NCBI GenBank assembly: GCA_964475955.1
Contig: CAYYZY010000004.1
Location: 1 to 64,000 of the forward strand
DNA: 64,000 nt
Reading direction: 5' to 3'
Origin: DATKZH01 sp964475955
Lineage (GTDB): Bacteria; Planctomycetota; Planctomycetia; Pirellulales; Thermoguttaceae
Below the pieces are notes generated by a model. That model ran no database searches and was not told the DNA's origin. It worked only from the letters and a program-made list of their open reading frames with translations. The position numbers were made by a program, and so were the translations under genes. Shown in pieces: positions 54,459-62,896 of this stretch (the stretch's first letter is position 1; each line of letters opens with the position of its first letter).

Positions 54459-56423
54459 ATGGAAAAGATACCCAAGGAGAACCAACCCGAACGTGGGGGG
54501 AACCCGTCCGACAAGCCACCGCCCCGGCCGGCATGGAACCCCTCTATGGCGTGGATGCTGTTGATCGCGGCCCTGGTGATCGGCATCTTCTTCTTCGGGC
54601 AGGCCCCGAAGCGCTCGGAGATTACGTACGGGCGGTTCCGCGAGGAGCTGGAGCGCGACAACATCGCCGAAGCCCACGTGCGGGGGATGCGAATCTACGG
54701 CAAGTTCGGCACCAAGACGCGGGACGACGAGCTGCTGCCCGAGTTCTACGCCATACTCCCGCCCTTCGTCTTCGAGGACGGAAAGTTCCACGACCTCCTC
54801 TATCAGAAGCTCGGCAAGAACTACTCGGCCGAGGAGCCGCCGAACAACGACGCCCTGCTGATGGGCGTCTACATCTTCGTCACCATCCTGTTGTTGGCCG
54901 GCATCTGGTTCATGTTTCGGCGCACCCAGGACCGCGTGCTGGGCGGCGGTTTGCTCTCCGGCTTCGGCAAAAGCCCGGCGAAGCGCTACGAGTCGGGCGA
55001 CCAGCCGATCACGTTCGACGACGTGGCCGGGCTCGAGCAGGCGAAGCGCGAGTTGGAGGAAATCGTCGAGTTCCTCAAGGACCCCGAAAAATTCCAGCGC
55101 CTCGGCGGCCGGGTGCCCAAGGGAGTGCTGCTGATGGGCCCGCCCGGCACGGGCAAGACGCTCCTCGGCCGCGCGGTGGCCGGCGAGGCGGGCGTCCCGT
55201 TCTTCTCCATCTCCGGCTCCGAGTTCATCCAGATGTTCGTCGGCGTGGGCGCAAGCCGCGTGCGCGACATGTTCACCACGGCCAAGCAGAACGCGCCGTC
55301 GATCCTGTTCGTCGATGAGATCGACGCCGTCGGGCGCCATCGCGGCGCCGGCCTGGGCGGCGGACACGACGAGCGCGAGCAAACGCTCAACCAGATCCTG
55401 AGCGAAATGGACGGCTTCACCCAGAGCGAATCCGTGATCGTGATGGCCGCCACCAATCGGCCCGACGTCCTCGATCCCGCACTCCTGCGCCCCGGGCGCT
55501 TCGACCGGCACGTTACGGTCGACCGGCCCAACTACCGCGGGCGCCTGGCCATCTTTCGGGTGCACTGCCGCGAGGTGCCCGTGGCCGACGACGTCGACCT
55601 GGAGCGGTTGGCGGCCGGCTCGGCCGGCGTGACCGGGGCCGACATCCGCAACCTGGTCAACGAAGCCGCCCTGTCGGCCACTCGGCTCGGCAAGGACGAA
55701 GTCGAGATGAGCGACTTCGAGATGGCCCACGACAAGATCCTGATGGGATCGAAACGGGAGGAGGTCCTCATCGGGGAAGAGAAGCTGATGACCGCCTATC
55801 ACGAAGCCGGGCACGCGCTATTGGCCTGGCTCACCCCCGGTTCGGACCGAATGCACAAGGTCTCGGTCATCCCCCGCGGCCGGGCGCTGGGGGCGACCCA
55901 GATCCTGCCGGAGGAAGACCGGCTGAACATCAGCGAGAGCGAGCTGCACACGCGTCTGGCCTTCCTGCTCGGCGGGCGGATGGCGGAGAAGATCCGCTTC
56001 GACGAATTCACCGCCGGCGCCGAGGACGATCTCAAGAAGGCGACGCAGCTCGCCCGGCGCATGGTGACGCACTGGGGCATGAGCGAGCGCCTGGGCCCGG
56101 TCGCCTTCCGCGCCAGCGAGCACCACCCGTTCCTGGGCCGCGAGATGTCGGAACCCCGCGAGTTCAGCGAGCACACGGCCCAGGTGATCGACGAGGAGGT
56201 CGTACGCATCCTCCGCGACGCCTCAAAGCGCGCCGAGGCCCTGCTCCAGCGGCATCGCGACAAGCTCGATGCCCTCGCCTCGACGCTCAACGAGGTGGAG
56301 GAACTCGACGAACGGGCCGTGGAGCGGCTCATCGGCCCGGCAGCCACCCGGTCGAAAGACGGCGCCGACTCCTCCGCCGCGGCCGCACGATCCGAAGCCG
56401 ACGACGCCGCGCACGAGAAGTGA
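54459..56423 (+). CDS. ftsH: ATP-dependent zinc metalloprotease FtsH
   Basis: A 654-residue membrane protease. The ATG at 54459 gives the short N-terminal cytoplasmic lead, first helix (~32-48), a small extracytoplasmic domain and second helix (~136-154) usual in FtsH. The AAA module has Walker A G-P-P-G-T-G-K-T near 227, Walker B I-L-F-V-D-E-I-D, the pore motif I-Q-M-F-V-G-V-G-A, and the arginine fingers of R-P-G-R-F-D-R. The zinc site is H-E-A-G-H at 448-452, with the third ligand likely in G-A-E-D-D-L-K-K-A-T. It degrades misfolded membrane proteins and short-lived regulators. The ribosome site is weak. The C-terminus ends in an acidic Ala-rich tail. Confidence 0.95.
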   Translation: MEKIPKENQPERGGNPSDKPPPRPAWNPSMAWMLLIAALVIGIFFFGQAPKRSEITYGRFREELERDNIAEAHVRGMRIYGKFGTKTRDDELLPEFYAILPPFVFEDGKFHDLLYQKLGKNYSAEEPPNNDALLMGVYIFVTILLLAGIWFMFRRTQDRVLGGGLLSGFGKSPAKRYESGDQPITFDDVAGLEQAKRELEEIVEFLKDPEKFQRLGGRVPKGVLLMGPPGTGKTLLGRAVAGEAGVPFFSISGSEFIQMFVGVGASRVRDMFTTAKQNAPSILFVDEIDAVGRHRGAGLGGGHDEREQTLNQILSEMDGFTQSESVIVMAATNRPDVLDPALLRPGRFDRHVTVDRPNYRGRLAIFRVHCREVPVADDVDLERLAAGSAGVTGADIRNLVNEAALSATRLGKDEVEMSDFEMAHDKILMGSKREEVLIGEEKLMTAYHEAGHALLAWLTPGSDRMHKVSVIPRGRALGATQILPEEDRLNISESELHTRLAFLLGGRMAEKIRFDEFTAGAEDDLKKATQLARRMVTHWGMSERLGPVAFRASEHHPFLGREMSEPREFSEHTAQVIDEEVVRILRDASKRAEALLQRHRDKLDALASTLNEVEELDERAVERLIGPAATRSKDGADSSAAAARSEADDAAHEK

Positions 56424-56587
56424 ACTCCGGGCGGCCGCTTGCCCAATAAGACAGCCCCAGTTGACGCAAATCGCGGCGCCGACTGCCAATTTGGCGGCCG
56501 CGGCCAAGAAGCCGCACGGCGACGGGATGATCGCAAGTTATTGCTGATAAACGGGTTATACGGCACGCGCCGCCGCCGATCGCGCAA

Positions 56588-56616
56588 TTGGCGCAACTTT
56601 TGCGATCTCTTATCAC
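56588..56616 (+). promoter_or_regulatory. Possible promoter of the small TPR gene
   Basis: TTGGCG (56588-56593), a 17-nt spacer and TATCAC (56611-56616) in a locally AT-richer stretch about 90 bases before the next start. The -10 match is modest. Confidence 0.35.
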
Positions 56617-56701
56617 GGATTTACCGAAACGAAACCACGGCCCGTTGCGAATAGCCTTCCAGAGGAACCAGGCGATTGAAGCACCGGGAAAGGAAAGAAC
56701 G

Positions 56702-57064
56702 ATGGAAGTCGATGCCCGACAACTCGTCCGCGTCGCCAAGAGGCTACAGCAGGCTCACGGCTACTTCGAGTTGGAGATGCCCCAGCACGCCCTCGACTGT
56801 TTTGAAGGCCTGGGCGATCTTGGCCCGTTTGAAGCGGAAATCCAACTCCTTCGCGGCGAGGCCCTGCGCAAGCAGCATCGCTTCGACGACGCCGAACTGG
56901 CGCTGCGATCGGCCGCCAAGAAGTTCCCGTCGCCCTTCGATCGGTCCGCCTGGTACGCCCTGAGCCTCTGCTACCGTCAGGTGGGCGACACCAGCCAGGC
57001 GGTCCATTCGCTCGCCCGCGCCCGCGGGGCCCAGCCGCGGGGAAAACGTCCGGAGAAATCCTGA
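56702..57064 (+). CDS. Small tetratricopeptide-repeat protein
   Basis: A 120-residue soluble protein. The ATG at 56702 has GGAAAG upstream; an in-frame GTG/ATG earlier lies in non-coding-looking sequence. It consists of about three helix pairs of TPR type: H-G-Y-F-E-L-E-M-P-Q-H-A-L-D-C-F, L-L-R-G-E-A-L-R-K-Q-H-R-F-D-D-A-E-L-A-L, and W-Y-A-L-S-L-C-Y-R-Q-V-G-D-T-S-Q-A-V. No enzyme motif, signal or membrane segment is present. It probably binds another protein. It follows ftsH by 278 bases and precedes a repeat element, so it appears to be its own unit. Confidence 0.78.
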   Translation: MEVDARQLVRVAKRLQQAHGYFELEMPQHALDCFEGLGDLGPFEAEIQLLRGEALRKQHRFDDAELALRSAAKKFPSPFDRSAWYALSLCYRQVGDTSQAVHSLARARGAQPRGKRPEKS

Positions 57065-57143
57065 GAAAGCATGCCGACCGGGCACCTCTCCGGTAGCACG
57101 CAACGGCCGTCCGTCGGCCGATTCCCCGGCGTGTTCGGCCGTC

Positions 57144-57259
57144 ACACAAACCCGAAGCGCCAGCGAGGGAATCGATGGCGATCCTCTCTTGTGGGTTCGG
57201 GTTCTTGTCGACACGGCCAGATTCCTCGCTGGCGCTTCGGGTTTGTGTCGACACGGCCA
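57144..57259. repeat. Inverted repeat element, family C
   Basis: ACACAAACCCGAAGCGCCAG (57144-57163, continuing to 57173) faces GATTCCTCGCTGGCGCTTCG (57220-57239, continuing to 57248), with ~45 bases between. The 13-mer GTCGACACGGCCA occurs directly repeated at 57207 and 57247. I associate this element with a repeat spread through many planctomycete genomes whose spurious translation reads N-P-K-R-Q-R-G. Confidence 0.85.
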
Positions 57260-57365
57260 AGCGCTACCACGGCCGTTCTCTTCTCCGTGCTGAAGCGTGC
57301 ATGGTGGTATGTTATGCTGTGGACGCATGACGACCGTCACCGCTTCAACACATCGAGAAGAGACC

Positions 57366-58385
57366 ATGAGCGAATCATCCACCCGGAACGAGGTCAACCG
57401 ACGTCGTTTCGTGGCCACGGCCGCGACCCACGCCGCAGGGGCCACGCTCGCGGCCGGCGCCGCGGCGGCCGGCGCCGACAGCGCCCGATCCGAGCCGCGG
57501 GAGGAGGCGAAGTCGCCCGACGCGAAGCCGCCCTTGCGGCTGCACGTCGTGGGGAACGGGTGCCCCGCGCCCGTGGCCGAGCACTACGGAAGCGCGTTCC
57601 TCCTCGATTTGGGCGAAAAATGCCTGATGGTCGACTGCGGGCCGGGCACCACGTACAAGATGGCCCGGATGGGGATCCGGCCGGGCCGCGTGGATCATCT
57701 CTTCCTCACCCACCATCACTTCGATCACAACTGCGACTTTCCCTGCTTCGCGCTGACGCGGTGGGACATGAGCGCCGGCGGCGAGCCGCTCTACGTGTTC
57801 GGGCCGCCGCCGACGCGGACCTTCGTCGATCGGCTCCTCGGCACCGAGGGGGCCTTCTTCGACGACTGGAATTCGCGGATCCATCACCCGGTGAGCCAGG
57901 CGATCCACAAGCGGCGCGGCGGCTCGCTCCCGCGGCCCGCCCCCGCGATCGACGCCCGCGACGTCGGCCCCGGCAAGGTCGCCGAGGGCGAGGGTTGGAC
58001 CGCCACCGCTGCCCGCGTGCATCACGTCGAGCCGGGGCTGGAGTCGCTCGCCTACCGCTTCGACACCGATCGCGGCAGCATCGTGTTTGCCGGCGACTGC
58101 GGCGACTGCGAGTCGCTCCGCAAATTGGCCCAGGGGGCCGACACGCTCGTGGTCGCCTGCGTCTACATCGGGCGCTCGAAGGCCTACGCCGACATCATCA
58201 CGGGGACGGGCGAGGCGGCCGACATTGCCCTGGCCGCGGGCGTGCGCCGCGTCCTCCTCTCCCACGCCGCCCCCGGCTTCTCCCGCCCGGAGAAGAAAGA
58301 GCAGGCCATCGCCGACGTCGCCCGCACGTTCGACGGCATCGTCCTTTTCCCCGACGAGCTGACGACGGTCGAGCTGTCGCCGTGA
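57366..58385 (+). CDS. Tat-exported metallo-beta-lactamase-fold hydrolase
   Basis: A 339-residue protein. From the ATG at 57366 (AGAAGAGA upstream) it begins with a twin-arginine signal, N-R-R-R-F-V-A-T-A-A-T, and an Ala/Gly stretch to ~40. The catalytic domain has the fold's order: V-G-N-G-C-P-A, H-Y-G-S-A-F-L-L-D, V-D-C-G-P-G-T, the zinc motif H-H-H-F-D-H at 116-121, later F-A-G-D-C-G-D and a final histidine in L-L-S-H-A-A-P. It is close in outline to RNase Z/arylsulfatase-like MBL hydrolases, but an exported copy points to a small-molecule or sulfate-ester substrate and not to tRNA. It precedes the L-fucose-isomerase-like gene by 141 bases. Confidence 0.85.
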   Translation: MSESSTRNEVNRRRFVATAATHAAGATLAAGAAAAGADSARSEPREEAKSPDAKPPLRLHVVGNGCPAPVAEHYGSAFLLDLGEKCLMVDCGPGTTYKMARMGIRPGRVDHLFLTHHHFDHNCDFPCFALTRWDMSAGGEPLYVFGPPPTRTFVDRLLGTEGAFFDDWNSRIHHPVSQAIHKRRGGSLPRPAPAIDARDVGPGKVAEGEGWTATAARVHHVEPGLESLAYRFDTDRGSIVFAGDCGDCESLRKLAQGADTLVVACVYIGRSKAYADIITGTGEAADIALAAGVRRVLLSHAAPGFSRPEKKEQAIADVARTFDGIVLFPDELTTVELSP

Positions 58386-58526
58386 GCCACGCCTCCCGCA
58401 CGCAGCGTGTTGCACGCCCCGGGGGCGCGGGGCTAGACTCATCTCTGCCAAGCGAGCCGGACGGCCAGCGCGCCGCGGGGCCGCACGCCGGAACCGGTCG
58501 ATGCCATTCAAACCAGGAGCCCCCCC

Positions 58527-60119
58527 ATGTTCCGGTGCCACGCTCACGGGTCGTGTCAGGGTTGTTCGGGCGCCGTCGATCGGCGGCGGTTCTTGCAGGG
58601 CTGCACGGCGGCCGCCGCGGGTGCGGCCGCTGGCTCGATCGCCACGCTCTCCGGCGCTTCGGCGGCCGAGAAGCCGCAGGAGAAGGTTCGGGTGGCGGCC
58701 GTGTTCCTCGCCCAGGTGCGCGACTCGTGGCCCTACCCGGGCTTCGACGCGGCGGGCCGGCAGCGCGAAATCCTCGCCGCGTTGTCCGAAGGATGCCCGG
58801 GCGTTGAGTTCGTGCCGGTGACCGTGCAGACCGTCGCCGACATCTCGAAGGCCACCGCGCTCGGCGCCGAGGTCGACGGCTACCTCGTCTACGTGGCCAC
58901 GCTCTCCTGGGGGCTGCGCCCGGCGCTGACGGAAATCGCCAAGCTCGAGAAGCCGATGGTCGTGGCCAACGAATTCCTGGGCGGCTGCGGGGCCTTTCTG
59001 ACGGGTGTCAGCGCGCTGGCGAGCCGCGGCGTTCCGGCGGCGGCGGTGAGCAGCACGCGGCTCGACGACCTGGTCGTCGTCGGCCGGCAGTTCGCCGACG
59101 TGCGCAGCCCCGGCGTGAGCCCGGCCGCGTTCGCCGAGAAGTGCGAGCAGGCGTATCGCGCGACGTTCGGCCCGGCCAGTTCGGAGCGGTGCCGCGACGA
59201 TCCGGTGAAGCTGGCTGATATCGGCGAGTGCGTGGAGCGGTTCCGGCGGTCGCGTTTTCTCATTGTCGGGCGCGGCCACGGCGGGGTGGAGAGGGATTTC
59301 CTCGGAGCCACCGCCCGCTACGTCGACTTCGACGAGCTGAAGGCCCTCTACGAGGAGGTCGATCGCGACGAGGCGGCCGAGTGGGCCGAGCGGTGGTCGC
59401 AACAGGCGGTCGCGCTGGCGCCGGGCGAGTACGTCGAGCCGAGCCGGCCCGAGCCCGAGGCGATCCGCAAGGCCGGCGGCGTCTACCTGGCCACGCTCAA
59501 GCTGCTCGAGAAGTACGGCACCGACACGGTGACGATGAACTGCCTGGGCGGGTTCGCCGCGGGCAAGCTGCCGGCGTATCCCTGCCTGGGGTTCATGCAA
59601 CTGCTCGACGACGGGGGGCAGGGCGTCTGCGAGGCCATGCCCGACGATACCCTGAGCATGCTCATGGCCCGGCTCCTGACCGGCAGGCCGGGTTTCGTTT
59701 CCGACCCGGCGGTCGACACGTCGCAGAACCGGATCGTCTACGCCCATTGCGTGGGCACGACCAGGGTGTTCGGCCCCGAGGGCCCGTCGAACGACTTCCG
59801 CATCCGCACGCTGCACAACCGCGACCCCCGCGGCGCCTGCGCCGAGTCGCTGATGCCGGCCGGATACATGACGACCACGTTCCGCACCAACTACGGGCGC
59901 AAGGAACTGATCGTCCACCGGGCCAGGTCGCTCGGCGCGCTCGACTGCGAGAAAGCCTGCCGCACCAAGCTGATCGGCGAGGTCTCGGGCGACGTGGGCA
60001 AGCTGTTCGACCAGTGGGACCGATTCGGCTGGCACCGCGTCACGGTCTTCGGCGACGTTCTGGAGCCCCTGGCCGAATTCGCCAAAGCGCTCGGACTGAA
60101 AGTGATCGTCGAAGCGTGA
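58527..60119 (+). CDS. Tat-exported L-fucose/L-arabinose isomerase-like protein
   Basis: A 530-residue protein. The N-terminus has a cysteine cluster (C-H-A-H-G-S-C-Q-G-C) and then a twin-arginine signal D-R-R-R-F-L-Q-G. The mature chain has the layout of FucI/AraA: an N-terminal Rossmann-like part (V-R-V-A-A-V-F-L-A-Q-V), a middle part with V-A-N-E-F-L-G-G, and a C-terminal domain with T-M-N-C-L-G-G-F, A-H-C-V-G-T and the ending F-D-Q-W-D-R-F-G-W-H-R-V-T-V-F-G-D, which is the usual close of fucose isomerase C-terminal domains. True isomerases are cytosolic, so the export signal is unexpected. It may bind or process a sugar outside the cytoplasm. Interest is raised by the fucose-type microcompartment 30 kb away. 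Confidence 0.75.
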   Translation: MFRCHAHGSCQGCSGAVDRRRFLQGCTAAAAGAAAGSIATLSGASAAEKPQEKVRVAAVFLAQVRDSWPYPGFDAAGRQREILAALSEGCPGVEFVPVTVQTVADISKATALGAEVDGYLVYVATLSWGLRPALTEIAKLEKPMVVANEFLGGCGAFLTGVSALASRGVPAAAVSSTRLDDLVVVGRQFADVRSPGVSPAAFAEKCEQAYRATFGPASSERCRDDPVKLADIGECVERFRRSRFLIVGRGHGGVERDFLGATARYVDFDELKALYEEVDRDEAAEWAERWSQQAVALAPGEYVEPSRPEPEAIRKAGGVYLATLKLLEKYGTDTVTMNCLGGFAAGKLPAYPCLGFMQLLDDGGQGVCEAMPDDTLSMLMARLLTGRPGFVSDPAVDTSQNRIVYAHCVGTTRVFGPEGPSNDFRIRTLHNRDPRGACAESLMPAGYMTTTFRTNYGRKELIVHRARSLGALDCEKACRTKLIGEVSGDVGKLFDQWDRFGWHRVTVFGDVLEPLAEFAKALGLKVIVEA

Positions 60120-60570
<451 letters not shown>

Positions 60571-61773
60571 TCACGGGGTCTGCGCGACGAGGCGGCGGGT
60601 TTCGCGTGCGATCATGAGGTCTTCGCGGGTGTGGATGAGGAGCACGCGGGCCGGGGAGTCGGGAGTGGCGAGGTCGTCGTCGGGCTCGCAGGCGGCGTTG
60701 CGGTCGGCGTCGAGGTGGACGCCGAGGATCTCGAGGCCCCGGCAGACTTCGCCGCGCAGCCACGCGGAGTTCTCGCCGATGCCGCCGGTGAAGACCAACG
60801 CGTCGAGCCCGCCGAGCGTGACGGCCAACGCCCCGACCATGGCGCGGACGCGGTAGGCGTAAACGTCGAGCGCGAGCCGGGCGCGCGCGTGTCCCTCGTT
60901 GGCGGCGGCCTCGACCCGGCGGAAGTCGGACGAAACCCCCGAAATGCCCAACAGGCCCGACTTCTTGTGCAGGATCTCGTCGAGCTGGTCGGCCGTCAGC
61001 CCGTGTGCGCGCTGCACGTGGATGAGGATTCCCGGGTCGACGGTGCCGGAGCGGGTGCCCATCATGAAGCCTTCCAGGGGGGTGAATCCCATGGTGTTGG
61101 TCACGGCGACCCCGGCCTGGACGGCGGTTGCGGAGCTTCCCTGGCCGAGGTGGCAGATGACGAGCATCAGCTCGGCGACGTCGCGGCCGAGCATTTCGGC
61201 CGCCCGCTCGGTGCAGTAGGCGTGGCTGGTGCCGTGATAGCCGAAGCGGCGGATGCCCCAGTCTTCGTACCATTCGTAGGGAACCGGGTAGAGGTAGGCG
61301 CAGGCGGGGATGTGGGCGAAGAAGGCGGTGTCGAACAGGCCCACCTGGGGCACGCCGGGCAGGGCGGCCTCGGTCGCTTCGATCGCCTCGAGCCCCGCCG
61401 GAATGTGCAAGGGCGCCAGGTGGGCGAACCGGGCGATGGTCGTTTTCATGGCGGCGTCGATGCGGACCGGCCGGTGAATCTCTTCGCCCCCATGGATGAG
61501 GCGGTGCCCGACGGCCCGAATCGCCGATTGCCCCCCCGCGGCCACGTACTCCTCTTGGAGCAGGGCCAGCGCCCGCTCGACGGCCGTGCGGTAGTCGGGG
61601 GCGTCGAGCTCCGTCGAGACCGGGTCGCCGTGCGGTCGCCGGAGCGTGAGCCGGGCGCGCTGGTCGGCCCCGCCCCAATCGAGGAGCCCTCGGGCGGCCG
61701 GTTCCAGGGTGTCGAAATCGAACAGCCCGAACTTGACGCTGCTCGACCCGGCGTTGATTACGAGGATGCTCAC
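60571..61773 (-). CDS. ackA: Acetate kinase (housekeeping type)
   Basis: A 400-residue enzyme with canonical motifs: I-N-A-G-S-S-S-V-K near the start, G-Y-H-G-T-S-H, H-L-G-Q-G-S-S, M-G-T-R-S-G-T-V-D-P, G-I-S-G-V-S-S-D-x-R and F-T-G-G-I-G-E-N. All residues expected for acetyl-phosphate:ADP phosphotransfer are in place. It differs from the microcompartment copy at 24487-25671 exactly in the substrate-pocket stretch, which makes this one the likely general acetate kinase. No phosphotransacetylase gene is beside it. The next gene on the same strand lies ~90 bases upstream. Confidence 0.94.
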   Translation of the reverse strand: MSILVINAGSSSVKFGLFDFDTLEPAARGLLDWGGADQRARLTLRRPHGDPVSTELDAPDYRTAVERALALLQEEYVAAGGQSAIRAVGHRLIHGGEEIHRPVRIDAAMKTTIARFAHLAPLHIPAGLEAIEATEAALPGVPQVGLFDTAFFAHIPACAYLYPVPYEWYEDWGIRRFGYHGTSHAYCTERAAEMLGRDVAELMLVICHLGQGSSATAVQAGVAVTNTMGFTPLEGFMMGTRSGTVDPGILIHVQRAHGLTADQLDEILHKKSGLLGISGVSSDFRRVEAAANEGHARARLALDVYAYRVRAMVGALAVTLGGLDALVFTGGIGENSAWLRGEVCRGLEILGVHLDADRNAACEPDDDLATPDSPARVLLIHTREDLMIARETRRLVAQTP

Positions 61774-61864
61774 GTGGGTGGTCCTTATGCTGGACGAACG
61801 TGCGCGAGTGGCGAAGACGATCTACAGGGGCGACGAGCGCGCCGCGAAACGGTCATGGGCCCCT

Positions 61865-62662
61865 TCACCCGCCCAGCTCGTCGCGGAGGCGGCGCATTTC
61901 GTCCTCGTTCCGCTCGACGGCGGCGGCCAGGGTCTCCAGGTCGTTTTGCATCTGGGCGACTTGCGTTCGCAGCTCGCGCAACTCGCGCTGGAGGGCCTCG
62001 CCGAGCTGCGGCGGGACCTGGGAGACCGGCGCGGTTGCGGCCGCGGGAGGGGAAGTCGAGGCCGTAAGCGCGTGGTTCGAAACGGCGGGCGCGGGAGATG
62101 CCCCCCCGTATTGTGCCTTGAGCCCGGCCATCTCCTTTTCCGAGAAGAGCGCGTGCGTGACGATCTGGCCCCGGCCTTCCGAAGTCAAAGGGATCACCAG
62201 GCCTTTGGCTTCTAGGGAGGCCAGCACGGGCTGGAGTTCGCCCAGGTCGCGGATCGGCTCCATGCGGGCCGCCCGGCCGCGGAGCTCGCCGATGGTTTGG
62301 GCCCCGCGCAGAAGCAGCTCGGCCATGACGGCGATCTCGACCTTGTCGACGCCCAGCCAGTCGTAAAGGTAGTGGCGGTACTTCTGCACGCGGCCGTAGC
62401 CCTCGATCAATCCCATCGCCCCCAGGTTGCGGAGGCGGTCGAGCGATTCTTCCACGTCGTCGGGCTCGAGCTCCATGACGGGCGCGCGGTTGCTCTTCTG
62501 GTTGCACGCCGTACAGATGGCGTTCAACGACATGGGGTAGGCGTTCGGCGTGGTCTTGGCCTTCTCGATCAGCACGCCGGCCACGCGGCGGTCGGTCGCC
62601 GACAACGGTTGCCACCGCGGCGGGGACGCTTCCTGGGCGGGCGGAGTCGATTCGTCGGTCAT
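61865..62662 (-). CDS. YceH/DUF480 family protein
   Basis: A 265-residue protein. The ATG at 62662 has a very strong GGAGGAGG site; longer in-frame readings lack one. Residues ~20-190 are the DUF480 pair of winged helices: L-S-A-T-D-R-R-V-A-G-V-L-I-E-K, T-P-N-A-Y-P-M-S-L-N-A-I, C-N-Q-K-S-N-R, and A-E-L-L-L-R-G-A-Q-T-I-G-E-L-R-G-R-A. The end (~215-260) is a predicted coiled coil (L-R-E-L-R-T-Q-V-A-Q-M-Q-N-D-L-E-T-L). The family is common in Gram-negative bacteria and its role is unsettled; the folds suggest DNA binding. It sits between acetate kinase and the UvrD-type helicase on the same strand. Confidence 0.9.
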   Translation of the reverse strand: MTDESTPPAQEASPPRWQPLSATDRRVAGVLIEKAKTTPNAYPMSLNAICTACNQKSNRAPVMELEPDDVEESLDRLRNLGAMGLIEGYGRVQKYRHYLYDWLGVDKVEIAVMAELLLRGAQTIGELRGRAARMEPIRDLGELQPVLASLEAKGLVIPLTSEGRGQIVTHALFSEKEMAGLKAQYGGASPAPAVSNHALTASTSPPAAATAPVSQVPPQLGEALQRELRELRTQVAQMQNDLETLAAAVERNEDEMRRLRDELGG

Positions 62663-62795
62663 CCATCCTCCTCCTGGTGATGGGGTGCCTTGCGACGGCT
62701 CGATGCCGTGAGAGTATAGCAGTTGCGGCCCACGGCGTGCACGTCGTACCCAGTTCGGCCGGTCCGTTCTCCGGGAGCGGACCATGACCAGCACC

Positions 62796-62882
62796 GTCGA
62801 AAAAGGGGACAGGCACCTCGCCGCCGAACGGCGCCCGCGTTGCGATGATGTGCTGCGCTCGGAGCCAGTCCCCTTTTTCGAC
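62796..62882. repeat. Inverted repeat with perfect 15-bp ends, family D
   Basis: GTCGAAAAAGGGGAC at 62796-62810 and its exact inverse at 62868-62882, with GGGGACAGGCACC and GGAGCCAGTCCCC extensions inside. It lies just after the stop of the helicase gene, where the A/T run after a GC stem could also end transcription. I know this string as a widely dispersed repeat in several phyla, often near REP-associated transposase genes; none is in the window. Confidence 0.85.
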
Positions 62883-62896
62883 TGCGACGCGGCCGG

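Noticed and set aside
51177..55814. A 1545-codon open frame on the minus strand across recQ and ftsH
   Set aside because: It lies antisense to two well-recognised genes, its translation is rich in low-information His/Gly/Arg stretches with no domain, and GC-rich third positions explain its openness.
60571..61773. Duplicate annotation of the BMC acetate kinase
   Set aside because: The two kinases differ in key pocket residues and context, so they are separate genes and not a repeat of one.
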